NCBI GenBank assembly: GCA_026709065.1
Contig: JAPOTS010000037.1
Location: 1 to 33,674 of the forward strand
Source of the DNA: Bacteroidota bacterium
GTDB lineage: Bacteria; Bacteroidota; Rhodothermia; Rhodothermales; Bin80
Length of the DNA stretch: 33,674 nucleotides
Direction of reading: 5' to 3'
Of this stretch, positions 24,459 through 33,619 are shown one piece after another. Made by a program: the position numbers and the translations under genes. The first letter of the stretch is position 1. Each line of letters opens with the position of its first letter. Below the pieces are notes generated by a model. The model ran no database searches. It was given only the letters and a program-made list of their open reading frames with translations, and had not been told where the DNA came from.

Positions 24459-27221
24459 TTACCACTGTGCCAAGACAGATAGCGTTAAGCTTCTTCCGAT
24501 CAAGTAACTCGTTTGGTCTGTTAGAATTCTTCTATCAGAATTAACCTCTGGCTGTTCTACTAAGTATTGATGTGCGGGATTTTCTCGTCCGAAAACATTC
24601 AGCATGTCTAGTCGAATCTTGAACGTTCTAGTAAGTGGGCCAGGTATATTAAACGCGATCCCAAGATCTAACTGACTAAATGGTGCTAAATGATGACCAT
24701 CGGCAGTAGGATTTTCAAATGAGTATTCTTCAAACTGTTCGGCATGATCAATGTCGGAGCCCAGAAGGTCATAGTAGGCTTGTTTATAAGCCCATTTGCG
24801 TCCCCAAGCAGCCTGCCAACGAATCATTCCCTCAAATACTGGAACAGGAGCATACATCGCTTTAATATGTAATTGCTGAGGCACATTCCATGGAACGGGG
24901 ATCAACTGAGGCTCTTCTCCACGAAACGTATACTCACGCTTTGATTCACTTCGTTCAAATCGCAACGCGAAGTCCAGTTTTGAGGTTTTTCGTCGTAACT
25001 CAATAGAGCCGCCAGAGACTAAACCATTTGTTTTCGTGACAAATTCATTGATCTGAGTCATCGCGGTTGAGTCAACTTCAATACTCCATAAATTTGGATA
25101 ATCAATTTGATACAAACCTCGCTGATCTTTGTAGTAGTATTCTAAACCTAATTGCCAATCGGTCCAGAGTTGGGCAGTAAGGTCAATGCTGTAATGATGC
25201 GAAAGAGGTGCATTGAGCGTTTCGTCAATCGGTAGCCAGAAACGGGTTGTTGGTACAATACTGCTTGGACTGATGGTTGCAATTTCAAACTGATTCAAAA
25301 ATTGATGATACACTCCAGAGGAGAGTTGGAGTGAGACACCATAACCGTTACGATAGGGCGATTTGAGTAATAATGCAATTCTAGGTTCCAAATACCATCT
25401 ACTTTGAACCTGAAGACGTGTGATGCGAAGCCCTGAAGTCAGTTCAATCCACGGGGCAGGAGTCCATAGCTGTTGCAAATACCCTGAGGAGACCTGTGAG
25501 TTTCGCTCATGATTGAGAACTCGCGGGAAAACATGTTGAATTCTAAAATGATGCTCAATCCATGAAAGATTCAATCCAGCCTGTAATCTGCCCCAATTAT
25601 AAGTTTGATGGACAGATAGATCTAAGTCATTGTTGATGAGTCCATTTTCATCACTGGTCTCAACCGAAACATAACGATACACATTAAAGGCAGCATGCAC
25701 ACTATTTTGACGATCAAGTCCTCCATAGTTATGTGCGAATGAATATTCGCCCGTCCTGAATGAGACGCGCCAGCTAAACTCATCTGCGACGGATCGCCCA
25801 ACATATAGACGCATGCTACGATTTGACCATGAATGGCGGTCGGGGGGGACAATCCTGACTTCGGACTCAGGGAGAGCTGATCGTAAGCGCCCTTCAAAAT
25901 CACTATTACCCGAATAGACGGAGGCTCCAAATTCATGCCCATCAGGCAATTCAAGCTTTGTTGCTGCATGAATATCGTTAAATCCAATGTCTGGAATAGA
26001 TGGGGCAGCGACGGTTTGGAGTCGATCAACAAGCGTATAGTATCCTTGCTCAAATACGCGTTTTAATGGGTAAATGCTAGCACGCATGAGAAATTCATCT
26101 GGACGATTCCATTCCTGAAGCAGTTGATTCACACTCCCACTTCGTAAATTACTCCACCAGTTATTCCAAATACTGGTTCTGAATGCGCCAATGATAGAAA
26201 GGCGGCTCCTTTCTATATCCATGCTACTTGCTAGACGGGCATTAAATGAAATCGGATCCACATGCAATTCAATGGCATTATCAACCGACAGTGAATGCTC
26301 AGCACTGATGATCCCAGCAAGATAGCTTCCATACTCAGCATCAAAGCCAGCCTTTCTAACCGTCACAGATTGAATCGCCAAAGGATTGAAGATTCCAAAG
26401 AGTCCCAAATGAATGGGTTCATAGATAATACTTCCATCTAGTTTGAATTGATGTTCTCCGAGGCCGCTCCCTTGAATATGAATATCACTGGTACTAACAT
26501 CAATGTATAGACCAGCAATATCGGTGAGATTACGCACCACATCCGGTGTTCCAAGCCCCACGACTTGTCTTAGATCCTCTGGGCCGCGAATATCCATTTG
26601 ATAGGGGCGCTCTTGGATGTTGAGATTAAATTCATCCGCAATAGCAGTCGCAGTCACTTGAATGGGGCGTTGTTCAATAATCCATTCCTTGAGTCTCACA
26701 TCAAGGGATTGAACTGAATCAGCAATCAATACAACTGAATATTCCTGTGTTAGATATCCAACATGGCTAATTCTAATCAGAGCAGAGGGGGCAGGTTTAG
26801 AAGATAATATGAATTGTCCATTGATATCTGTGGTTGATCCATCCGATGTTTCAATGAGGGCGATGTGGGCCCCTCTTAGGGGAGACCCCGATTGATCTGA
26901 ATGCACGGTCCCAGTGATCGTGGCGACCTGTGATTGTTTAGGCTGCAGAAAAAATGTCCCGCTGGATTGAAGAAAATATGTTACTCCAGTCCCTTGAAGT
27001 AAATATGCTAAGTCTGATTCGGGATCGTCACCAATCGGTTCATTCCACTGGGTATAGCGATCAAACAGAGTGTTAGAGGCATAGGATACATCAACCCCCC
27101 AAATGGATTGGTAATTGTTGACTGCATCAATGAGAGGATAATTAGATTGAGCGACCGATTGAGGAGTATTCCAAAATGCCGATATACCCAGAATAGCCGC
27201 GCAACAAAGTACAATGCGCAC
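24459..27221 (-). CDS. TonB-dependent receptor with STN and carboxypeptidase-like domains
   Basis: This is an outer-membrane, energy-coupled uptake receptor of 920 residues. A signal peptide (about 1-24, ending SVAQ) is followed by a secretin/TonB short N-terminal (STN) domain (about 26-95, DAVNNYQSIWGVDVSYAS through GTGVTYFLQ). A CarboxypepD_reg-like beta sandwich comes next (about 97-185, ATITGTVHSDQSGSPLRGAH, DINGQFILS), then a plug (about 195-310) and a beta-barrel ending in aromatic-rich strands (SLTLSVLAQW). The STN domain and the adjacent FecR and sigma genes indicate FecA-like surface signalling: ligand binding outside frees the sigma factor inside. The ligand, perhaps an iron chelate or a glycan, is not evident, and no SusD-like gene follows. 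A 60-nt gap separates it from fecR, so one operon is likely. Confidence 0.92.
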   Translation of the reverse strand: MRIVLCCAAILGISAFWNTPQSVAQSNYPLIDAVNNYQSIWGVDVSYASNTLFDRYTQWNEPIGDDPESDLAYLLQGTGVTYFLQSSGTFFLQPKQSQVATITGTVHSDQSGSPLRGAHIALIETSDGSTTDINGQFILSSKPAPSALIRISHVGYLTQEYSVVLIADSVQSLDVRLKEWIIEQRPIQVTATAIADEFNLNIQERPYQMDIRGPEDLRQVVGLGTPDVVRNLTDIAGLYIDVSTSDIHIQGSGLGEHQFKLDGSIIYEPIHLGLFGIFNPLAIQSVTVRKAGFDAEYGSYLAGIISAEHSLSVDNAIELHVDPISFNARLASSMDIERSRLSIIGAFRTSIWNNWWSNLRSGSVNQLLQEWNRPDEFLMRASIYPLKRVFEQGYYTLVDRLQTVAAPSIPDIGFNDIHAATKLELPDGHEFGASVYSGNSDFEGRLRSALPESEVRIVPPDRHSWSNRSMRLYVGRSVADEFSWRVSFRTGEYSFAHNYGGLDRQNSVHAAFNVYRYVSVETSDENGLINNDLDLSVHQTYNWGRLQAGLNLSWIEHHFRIQHVFPRVLNHERNSQVSSGYLQQLWTPAPWIELTSGLRITRLQVQSRWYLEPRIALLLKSPYRNGYGVSLQLSSGVYHQFLNQFEIATISPSSIVPTTRFWLPIDETLNAPLSHHYSIDLTAQLWTDWQLGLEYYYKDQRGLYQIDYPNLWSIEVDSTAMTQINEFVTKTNGLVSGGSIELRRKTSKLDFALRFERSESKREYTFRGEEPQLIPVPWNVPQQLHIKAMYAPVPVFEGMIRWQAAWGRKWAYKQAYYDLLGSDIDHAEQFEEYSFENPTADGHHLAPFSQLDLGIAFNIPGPLTRTFKIRLDMLNVFGRENPAHQYLVEQPEVNSDRRILTDQTSYLIGRSLTLSVLAQW

Positions 27222-27281
27222 GTAACAAGGCTATGAGCCAGTCTGTGTAATAGTGATCAATGTGCCACAGATGAAAACACT

Positions 27282-28229
27282 CTAACGAGATGTTAAGACG
27301 AATCCATCTGGAACAGCGCGATACTCGCAGTTTAACTCACTAATTGTACAAATGTCACGGATGATTTCCTCTGCATTAGCAGGGGATTGTTTAAAGATCC
27401 CAATGGAATAGGATTTGAGATCTGGAGAGTCGACAGTGATTTTTATATTATAGCGGCGCTCAATTTCAGACAGGACGTTTAAAAGGGGTTCCCCCGAAAA
27501 TTTAAAACCACCATCAATCCAAGGAAATCTGTCGGATTCAGAATCGGGCGCTTGTGTCACAACTGGCTTTTCTCCTTTGGAACTGATCAGAGCAGATTCA
27601 CCCGCACTGAGGGTCACAGATAGATCGGAATCTCTCAATGGAGTCAACCGAACCTGCCCCGTTTTCACAGAAACATTTGTAGCAGCATCTAATTCTTCAG
27701 GCCAAGACCGAACATTAAATGAGGTACCTAAAACTTCAGTCACAGCGTCAAACGATTCAACCGTGAATGGAAGTTCATCATGTTCAACTGTCAAAAAGAT
27801 TTCACCTTCTTTAAGCGTAAGTTCTCGGGAGGTTGAGCCAAAATCATCATCGTATTTGATCACAGATCCGCTATTGAGCATCACCGTACTGCCATCTGGT
27901 AACTCATGAGTAAGTTGTTGTCCCAATGGAGCAACCACAGAATTTGGTTGTTGTAGTGAAAAGAAGATTCCCACTGATAGAAGAATAGCAATACTTGCAG
28001 CTAGAGCCAGCGAATTTCTAAAATTAATCATACGGATAATTCGTGGCTGAGTCGCCTTATTAATCAGTGACCACATATCGTTTCCAGAACTTGCAAGGGG
28101 TTGAGATGAGGGCTCATCATCATAGTAACTTGAAGCAAGCTCCCATACGCGTAAGGTGTCAGGAATCTCAGAATATTCCAGATGTTCTAGAATTTCATCA
28201 GGGAGGGTGGAGTTATGATCACTATGCAT
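27282..28229 (-). CDS. FecR-family anti-sigma factor
   Basis: This is an inner-membrane regulator of 315 residues that holds the partner ECF sigma factor and relays the signal from the TonB receptor. The cytoplasmic N-terminal part (1-70) precedes one transmembrane helix (about 73-92, SLALAASIAILLSVGIFFSL). The FecR domain (about 100-200) has QQLTHELPDGSTVMLNSGS and VLGTSFNVRS. A C-terminal DUF4974/STN-like domain (about 240-315) shows LNVLSEIERRYNIKITVDSP and ICTISELNCEYR, typical of Bacteroidota FecR. It overlaps the sigma factor gene by 8 nt and precedes the receptor, the standard order of sigma, anti-sigma, receptor. Confidence 0.93.
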   Translation of the reverse strand: MHSDHNSTLPDEILEHLEYSEIPDTLRVWELASSYYDDEPSSQPLASSGNDMWSLINKATQPRIIRMINFRNSLALAASIAILLSVGIFFSLQQPNSVVAPLGQQLTHELPDGSTVMLNSGSVIKYDDDFGSTSRELTLKEGEIFLTVEHDELPFTVESFDAVTEVLGTSFNVRSWPEELDAATNVSVKTGQVRLTPLRDSDLSVTLSAGESALISSKGEKPVVTQAPDSESDRFPWIDGGFKFSGEPLLNVLSEIERRYNIKITVDSPDLKSYSIGIFKQSPANAEEIIRDICTISELNCEYRAVPDGFVLTSR

Positions 28230-28839
28230 GTTCCTGAGATTCTTTTTGCAACGCCTGCAATTTGAGACGGAGATCTCTCAATGCAAGCATGACATGAGTA
28301 CTGACTGTACGAGGTGCTAAATTCATGACCTCTGCAATTTCTGTGTGGCTAAGACCTTCAAAACGACTAAGTTTAAAGGCTTGTCGTCGCCTAGGAGGCA
28401 ACGCGTCAATCCACTGTTTGACATGTGCTTCAAGCATGTCAAGGTTAACTTGTTCATCAGGTTCTGGATCAGTTTGAACGAGGGTTTCGTCTGAATCCAA
28501 TCGGTCTGAGTAACGGGTATCACGAAAAAGGTTGATAGATTTGTTACGTACCATGGTATACATGAGGGCAACCAGTGATTTTTCTGGATCAAGCGTACTA
28601 CGCTTTTCCCAGAGGGTAACAAATACATCTTGCACAATGTCTCGTGAAGTTTCTTCATCTTGAGTATATCTCCAACAAAACCGAATGAGATTCTTATGAA
28701 GTAACTCAAACAACTCCTTAAATGCATTTCTGTCAGATTGAGCTAACCGCTTACTAATGTCCGATAGCTTCTCTGATGAAGAAGTTGATTGCTCACTTTT
28801 TTTATCACTCAGTTTTACAGGATGTTTATCTTGTTTCAT
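28222..28839 (-). CDS. ECF sigma factor (FecI-like)
   Basis: This RNA polymerase sigma factor of the extracytoplasmic-function group is probably freed by the FecR partner to transcribe this operon. From ATG 28839 it has 205 residues; a GTG at 28848 (VYIMKQ) would add three. After a polar N-terminal extension of about 30 residues, region 2 is seen in FCWRYTQDEETSRDIVQDVF, and region 4 in IDALPPRRRQAFKLSRFEG and LSHTEIAEVMNLAPRTVSTH, a helix-turn-helix. The 3' end overlaps fecR by 8 nt. Upstream is a 151-nt AT-rich gap to nupC, which should hold its promoter. The charged tail SQEHA is unremarkable. Confidence 0.93.
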   Translation of the reverse strand: MKQDKHPVKLSDKKSEQSTSSSEKLSDISKRLAQSDRNAFKELFELLHKNLIRFCWRYTQDEETSRDIVQDVFVTLWEKRSTLDPEKSLVALMYTMVRNKSINLFRDTRYSDRLDSDETLVQTDPEPDEQVNLDMLEAHVKQWIDALPPRRRQAFKLSRFEGLSHTEIAEVMNLAPRTVSTHVMLALRDLRLKLQALQKESQEHA

Positions 28840-28999
28840 AATGTACACTTGAGTGATGATCGATGACGAACCTTGAAGAAGAAAATTTTTTGGTGAGCAA
28901 TTATTTATTTCAACAAAACATCGCTTTATATAATATAAATATATACTTTCAGCTAAATAGTTAAAAAATTAGTTTAAGTAATATTTACTGAAAAATCAG

Positions 29000-30352
29000 C
29001 TAAGCCATGACTCCTGCAAGAGTTGCGGTCATCAGGTTTGCCAATGTTCCGACTAAAACAGCTTTTACGCCTAATTCTGCAATGAGGGGGCGTTGATTAG
29101 GAGCGAGCGGCCCGATGCCACCCAATTGAATTGCGATGGACGAAAAGTTTGCAAATCCGCACAATGCAAAGGTCGCCATGATAATTGATTTTGGGGAAAT
29201 AGTACCTGCCTGCATTGTATCAGCAAGTTGTAAATAAGCGACAAACTCATTGGCTACGATTTTGTATCCTAACATAGATCCGACCTCTACGATATCTTGA
29301 CTCGGAACTCCGATGGCCCATGCAATGGGGGCTAGTCCCCAACCTAAGATCTTACCCAGAGTTAAGTCAGCCTCAAATAGATTGCCACCCCAGCCTACGA
29401 AAAAATCAATCATCGCTAGTAGCGCGATAAATGCTAATAGGATTGCAGAGATATTTAGTACGAGTTGCAATCCATCACGTGCACCTGTAGCTGCGGCATC
29501 AATCACATTTTTTGAATCAACAATTTTAGGTAGTTCCACTCGACCGAGGGTTAGAGGTTGATCGGTTTCAGGCACAATAATTTTGCTGAGGATAATCGCT
29601 GCTGGAGCGGCCATGAGACTCGCTCCGAGAAGATGTTCGGCAAATTTAAGCTGAGCCACATCCAATGGGATTCCCTGCATTGCCGCGAAAGGTATAGCTA
29701 AAAATGCAATGTAAGCCGCCATCACACCGCCGGCCATTGTAGACATGCCAGCACTCATTAGTGTCATGACCTCAGAGCGGGTCATTTTTTCTAAGTAGGG
29801 GCGAATAACCAGAGGTGACTCTGTTTGACCAACAAAAACGTTTGCAGCAACTGAGAGTGATTCTGCGCCGCTGGACTTCAATAATTTAACCGCGATCCGT
29901 GCCATAAATTTAACAATCCACTGCATGACACCCAAGTGATATAAGATTGCCATCACGGATGCGAAGAAGATGATGGTTGGTAAAACTTGGAATGCGATGG
30001 CAGTGCCCCAACTTTGCCCGATGACAAGGGGTGTGCCAGGTTCCATACCTCCACTCGGGGGGAGTGCGATATCTCCTAAGACAAATCGGGCACCTTCTGT
30101 AGTAAATTCTAAAATCGCCACAAAAAATGTCCCAACCCCAGAAAACAGAAGTTTAGGCCATCCCAAAGGTGCAAAGAATTCTCCCATAACATTCCCTTTT
30201 AACACAAAGAGCGCAATGATAATTTGGGAGAGAATTCCAACGAGAATGAGGCGCCAATTTGCTAAGCGCCGATTTTCAGAAAAAAGAAGTGCAATACCAA
30301 TGATAGTTGCTAGTCCGATCAGAGCACGACCGACAGAAATTGCAAAATCCAT
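29000..30352 (-). CDS. NupC-family concentrative nucleoside transporter
   Basis: This is an inner-membrane nucleoside importer driven by a proton or sodium gradient. The 450-residue product has about nine hydrophobic segments. The family signature is seen as FVGQTESPLVIRPYLEKMTR (about residues 190-210), with AGMSTMAGGVMAAYIAFL and the C-terminal ALCGFANFSSIAIQLGGIG and RPLIAELGVKAV. These correspond to the G(x)TE and substrate-pocket segments of characterised CNT transporters. It is slightly longer than E. coli NupC at 400 residues. It is divergent from uvrD and about 150 nt upstream of the sigma factor gene on the same strand. No nucleoside-catabolic gene is adjacent. Confidence 0.93.
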   Translation of the reverse strand: MDFAISVGRALIGLATIIGIALLFSENRRLANWRLILVGILSQIIIALFVLKGNVMGEFFAPLGWPKLLFSGVGTFFVAILEFTTEGARFVLGDIALPPSGGMEPGTPLVIGQSWGTAIAFQVLPTIIFFASVMAILYHLGVMQWIVKFMARIAVKLLKSSGAESLSVAANVFVGQTESPLVIRPYLEKMTRSEVMTLMSAGMSTMAGGVMAAYIAFLAIPFAAMQGIPLDVAQLKFAEHLLGASLMAAPAAIILSKIIVPETDQPLTLGRVELPKIVDSKNVIDAAATGARDGLQLVLNISAILLAFIALLAMIDFFVGWGGNLFEADLTLGKILGWGLAPIAWAIGVPSQDIVEVGSMLGYKIVANEFVAYLQLADTMQAGTISPKSIIMATFALCGFANFSSIAIQLGGIGPLAPNQRPLIAELGVKAVLVGTLANLMTATLAGVMA

Positions 30353-30477
30353 GGAGTTGAATAAGATGATGTGTTAGAATGGAATGGGAATATGTACAGA
30401 GCCTTGGTTTGAGCATTAATAAGCGACTTAATACAAATAACGAATAAATGGCTAATTTAAGGCAAAATGATTAAGTC

Positions 30478-30497
30478 AGATTTTTTCTGTAAAATCT
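30478..30497. promoter_or_regulatory. Small inverted repeat between nupC and uvrD
   Basis: AGATTTT and AAAATCT form a perfect 7-bp stem with a 6-nt loop in the 268-nt divergent intergenic region. It could be a regulator site or chance in AT-rich DNA. No clear promoter was found nearby. Confidence 0.2.
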
Positions 30498-30620
30498 CAC
30501 TGTTATTTCTCTATCTCATTGGATTGGAATCGGAATCATTATGACGCAAAACCTTAACAAATGAGTATGATCACTTTTTGAAAATTCCAATTATTCCTGT
30601 AAACTTCAACATCGTCTAGA

Positions 30621-32891
30621 ATGAGCGAAATTGATACCACTCCAATCCTTGAAGGACTCAATGAAGAACAAAGGGAGGCTGTTTTGACAACAGATGGCCC
30701 CCTTTTAGTTGTAGCTGGCCCGGGTTCTGGGAAAACCCGTGTATTAACATGTCGCATTGCATGGCTATTGGCATCTCAAAAGGCTGCCCCTTATCAGATT
30801 CTTGCACTCACATTCACCAACAAAGCAGCCAAGGAGATGAGTCATCGTGTGAGCAAACTCATTCCACCTGGTATGTCAAATGGTATGTGGATAGGGACGT
30901 TTCATGCTCTTATGGCGAGATTGTTACGGATTGAAGCAAAGCACCTCGGATTCACTTCCGACTTTACCATTTACGATACAGATGATGCTCAACGGCAGAT
31001 CAAGCAATTGATTATTGCACATGACTATGATCCTAAAAAAATCAAGCCTCGAACAGTTCAAGGATATATATCATTTGCAAAAAATAAGAGGATGACATCA
31101 AATCAAATGCTAGGAGATGCAAAGAGCAGGGCTGCTAAAATCGCTGCTAAACTCTACGATCCGTATGCAGAGGTACTCCAAAACTCAAATGCGCTTGATT
31201 TTGATGATTTACTTCTAAAACCGCTTGATCTATTTGATCAAGTCCCAGAAGTTTTAGCAAAATATCAACGTAAGTGGTCTTACGTCTTGATTGATGAATA
31301 TCAGGACACAAACCATGTGCAATACTTGTTGGCGAAGCATTTGTCTGGAATGCACAGGAATTTATGTGTTGTTGGAGACGACGCTCAGAGTATTTATTCG
31401 TTTAGGGGGGCAGATATCAAGAATATATTTTCTTTTGAGAGTGACTTTGGTGAGGCAGCGACGATCCGTTTAGAAGAAAATTACAGGTCAACTAATGCAA
31501 TTCTCAATCTTGCAGATTCAGTCATTTCAAATAATAAGCAGCGCATCCAAAAGACACTTTGGACTGCAAACGAGATTGGTAAACCAGTTTCTTTGATAGA
31601 TAGCCATAGTGATCGTGATGAAGCCAATCGCATTATTCGTATTATCAGGGAGGAACAACCTCGTGGGGGATATCGCTTTCGAGACTTTGCAATCCTCTAT
31701 CGAACCAATTCCCAAAGTCGGGTCTTTGAGGAAGCCCTACGCAAAGCAGGTGTGCCGTATCAGATCGTTGGAGGAATCTCGTTTTATCAGCGTAAAGAAA
31801 TCAAGGATGCAATCTCTTACTTGCGTTTATTGGTTAATCCTGATGATTTAACTAGTTTTCAACGAGTGGTAAATTACCCTAGTCGGGGAATTGGATTGAA
31901 GTCTATTGAGAAAATTACCGAATATATTCACAAGGAAGGATTAAGCCTAAGTGATGGATTAAAACGAATTGAAAATCTTCCAATCCCGAAACGGGCTCAG
32001 AAATCACTCAAGGATTTTGCTCAAATGATCAGGGATCATTCTCAGAGAGCAGATCAGGGGCAAAATTTAACTAAAATGGCTTCTTCGCTATTCCGCGAAT
32101 CAGGATTGTTCAGTGATTTAGAATCCGATGAAACTATAGTAGGTCAGGGCCGGATTGAAAATCTCAGGGAGTTACTTAATGGACTTGAAGAGTATGTAAA
32201 TGAAAACGAAATAAGCTCGCTCAGTAATTTTCTACAAGATATATCTTTATTGACTGATGCTGATAATACATCTGGCTATGATCAAGTCACTTTGATGACG
32301 CTTCATGCTTCAAAGGGGTTAGAATTCTCTGTGGTATTTATCGTCGGTTTAGAAGATGGTTTATTGCCGTTAATTCGAGAGGAGAAAATTTCTCCTAAGC
32401 AACTGGAAGAAGAGCGCCGACTGTTTTATGTCGGAATTACACGCGCTAAATCACGGCTATTTCTTTCGTGGGCAAGGTCAAGGTTTCGATTTGGGGGAAA
32501 GGTAGAATACAACCAACCGAGCCGATTTCTTGCCGAGATCAATACCCAAGATGTCAAGAGACGTCGTTCGGCTTTCAACACTGAACATGCTTCACATCAT
32601 CAGACTCAATCACCACATCGCTCTAATCATTCTCCTCCTAAGTCTACATCTCCCACTGGCACAAAACATGGTCGAAAACCTAAAAAGTCTATGGGTTCAG
32701 CCTCTCAACATTTTTATTCACACCTGTCTCAATTCAAAAAAGGACTTCAAGTAAGGCACAAGACCTACGGAGTTGGTGAAATTCTCAATGTTGAGGGAGA
32801 GGGAGTGTCCACGATTGTCACTATATCTTTTGAAAAAGGTGGTAACCGTAGGATGCGTGTTGCCTTTGCTCCATTGAGGATCATTGATTGA
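30621..32891 (+). CDS. UvrD/PcrA-type DNA helicase
   Basis: This is a superfamily 1A 3'-5' DNA helicase used in nucleotide excision and mismatch repair and for removing stalled polymerases and recombinases. Its 756 residues fit the UvrD/PcrA norm. Visible are the Q-motif LNEEQREAV (13-21), Walker A GPGSGKTR (33-40), ALTFTNKAAKEM (motif Ia), VLIDEYQDTN (motif II), VVGDDAQSIYSFRGAD (motif III), LEENYRST (motif IV), VTLMTLHASKGLEF (motif V) and FYVGITRAK (motif VI). A low-complexity His/Ser/Pro linker (about 655-700) joins a Tudor-like C-terminal domain with GVGEILNVEGEG that in PcrA contacts RNA polymerase. Divergent from nupC. Whether it is UvrD or PcrA in name is convention. Confidence 0.96.
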   Translation: MSEIDTTPILEGLNEEQREAVLTTDGPLLVVAGPGSGKTRVLTCRIAWLLASQKAAPYQILALTFTNKAAKEMSHRVSKLIPPGMSNGMWIGTFHALMARLLRIEAKHLGFTSDFTIYDTDDAQRQIKQLIIAHDYDPKKIKPRTVQGYISFAKNKRMTSNQMLGDAKSRAAKIAAKLYDPYAEVLQNSNALDFDDLLLKPLDLFDQVPEVLAKYQRKWSYVLIDEYQDTNHVQYLLAKHLSGMHRNLCVVGDDAQSIYSFRGADIKNIFSFESDFGEAATIRLEENYRSTNAILNLADSVISNNKQRIQKTLWTANEIGKPVSLIDSHSDRDEANRIIRIIREEQPRGGYRFRDFAILYRTNSQSRVFEEALRKAGVPYQIVGGISFYQRKEIKDAISYLRLLVNPDDLTSFQRVVNYPSRGIGLKSIEKITEYIHKEGLSLSDGLKRIENLPIPKRAQKSLKDFAQMIRDHSQRADQGQNLTKMASSLFRESGLFSDLESDETIVGQGRIENLRELLNGLEEYVNENEISSLSNFLQDISLLTDADNTSGYDQVTLMTLHASKGLEFSVVFIVGLEDGLLPLIREEKISPKQLEEERRLFYVGITRAKSRLFLSWARSRFRFGGKVEYNQPSRFLAEINTQDVKRRRSAFNTEHASHHQTQSPHRSNHSPPKSTSPTGTKHGRKPKKSMGSASQHFYSHLSQFKKGLQVRHKTYGVGEILNVEGEGVSTIVTISFEKGGNRRMRVAFAPLRIID

Positions 32892-32897
32892 ATGAGC

Positions 32898-32927
32898 GAT
32901 TGATAACACTGACTGAAACTATCAATC
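32898..32927 (+). terminator. Possible terminator hairpin after uvrD
   Basis: GATTGATA (32898-32905) pairs perfectly with TATCAATC (32920-32927) across a 14-nt loop, 6 nt after the uvrD stop. The stem is AT-rich and the following tract is only moderately T-rich, so it would be a weak terminator. Confidence 0.3.
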
Positions 32928-33064
32928 AATACTTTCTATTGAATTCTTCTCTTCTAGACTACTAATTACTTCAAATATTGCTTTGCACGCTCGCGATTAT
33001 CTGGTCTACGTTAGAGATCCGCAGGTATTTAATCAATGCCGTGTTCTCTTGATGATTTAGCCTA

Positions 33065-33364
33065 TCACCGTGCTCCTCTGTCATGGTGAATAGTTAATTG
33101 CGGTATCAAGAGCGGCTTTACCCGAAAGGTGTACATCAGAGATGAACACCGCAGAAGATAGGCGAGTCCCTTCAAGATTTCTTTGGCGTGCAGCTTCTGA
33201 GAAAGATTGTAGGTCATGATCGCATAATCGTCGGTGAGGAGCTTCACTTCAACGGCATGATTCTTCAAACCAGATGAGTATTTGATTAGTGCGAACTGGT
33301 GTCTCACCTCTGATTGGGTATTAGCAGATGGACAATATACTTTACCGGCAAAACTATGAGACAT
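33065..33364 (-). CDS. Hypothetical protein, 99 aa, uncertain
   Basis: Not recognised. From ATG 33364 it encodes 99 residues of mixed composition (ALIKYSSGLKNHAVEVKLLT; YNLSQKLHAKEILKGLAYLL), ending in HHDRGAR. There is no signal peptide or membrane segment. Beyond its stop, the other minus-strand frames also read protein-like fragments (RRPDNRERAKQYLK in one; RLNHQENTALIKYLRIS in another), so this may be the remnant of a longer decayed gene. Its start overlaps the plus-strand ORF start at 33356 by 9 nt, which makes it unlikely that both annotated starts are right. Confidence 0.3.
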   Translation of the reverse strand: MSHSFAGKVYCPSANTQSEVRHQFALIKYSSGLKNHAVEVKLLTDDYAIMTYNLSQKLHAKEILKGLAYLLRCSSLMYTFRVKPLLIPQLTIHHDRGAR

Positions 33365-33619
33365 CTTAAATCCAAGTTTAAGAATCGTGATCTGGGTAGA
33401 ATAAGAACTATATCTGATGAACTGATTTTAGAGGGTGTTGATATTATCATCATTAAAAATTCATCAGATAAAATAACTGAATTTGTTGTCTTAAATAATC
33501 AAGCGATTGTTGGATTAAAAGATCATGCAAAAAGATCAATAGAAGATCAAGTTACCGTCACAAAAAGATTCTCTGATCATGAAGATAAAAATGTGGATTA
33601 TCTATCAAGTAATAATTAA
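33356..33619 (+). CDS. Small hypothetical protein, 87 aa
   Basis: Not recognised. From ATG 33356 it encodes a basic N terminus (MRHLKSKFKNRDLGRIRTIS), a hydrophobic stretch (LEGVDIIIIKNSSDKITEFVVL) and a charged C terminus (RFSDHEDKNVDYLSSNN). The strand-like middle part suggests a small folded cytoplasmic protein. It is more AT-rich than the large genes. A longer frame from a GTG-type start at 33314 would reach further into the minus-strand ORF; the ATG is preferred. The window ends 55 nt after the stop, so its downstream context is not visible. Confidence 0.4.
   Translation: MRHLKSKFKNRDLGRIRTISDELILEGVDIIIIKNSSDKITEFVVLNNQAIVGLKDHAKRSIEDQVTVTKRFSDHEDKNVDYLSSNN

Noticed and set aside
25622-26053. 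143-codon minus-strand ORF in another frame
   Set aside because: Overlaps the TonB receptor on the same strand; receptor frame is continuous with barrel-like sequence.
29970-30377. 135-codon plus-strand ORF
   Set aside because: Antisense to nupC, which has intact family motifs; Pro/Arg-rich shadow sequence.
30467-30544. 25-codon ORF with a hydrophobic core (MIKSDFFCKISLLFLYLIG)
   Set aside because: Too short and in a divergent promoter region containing an inverted repeat; likely chance in AT-rich DNA.
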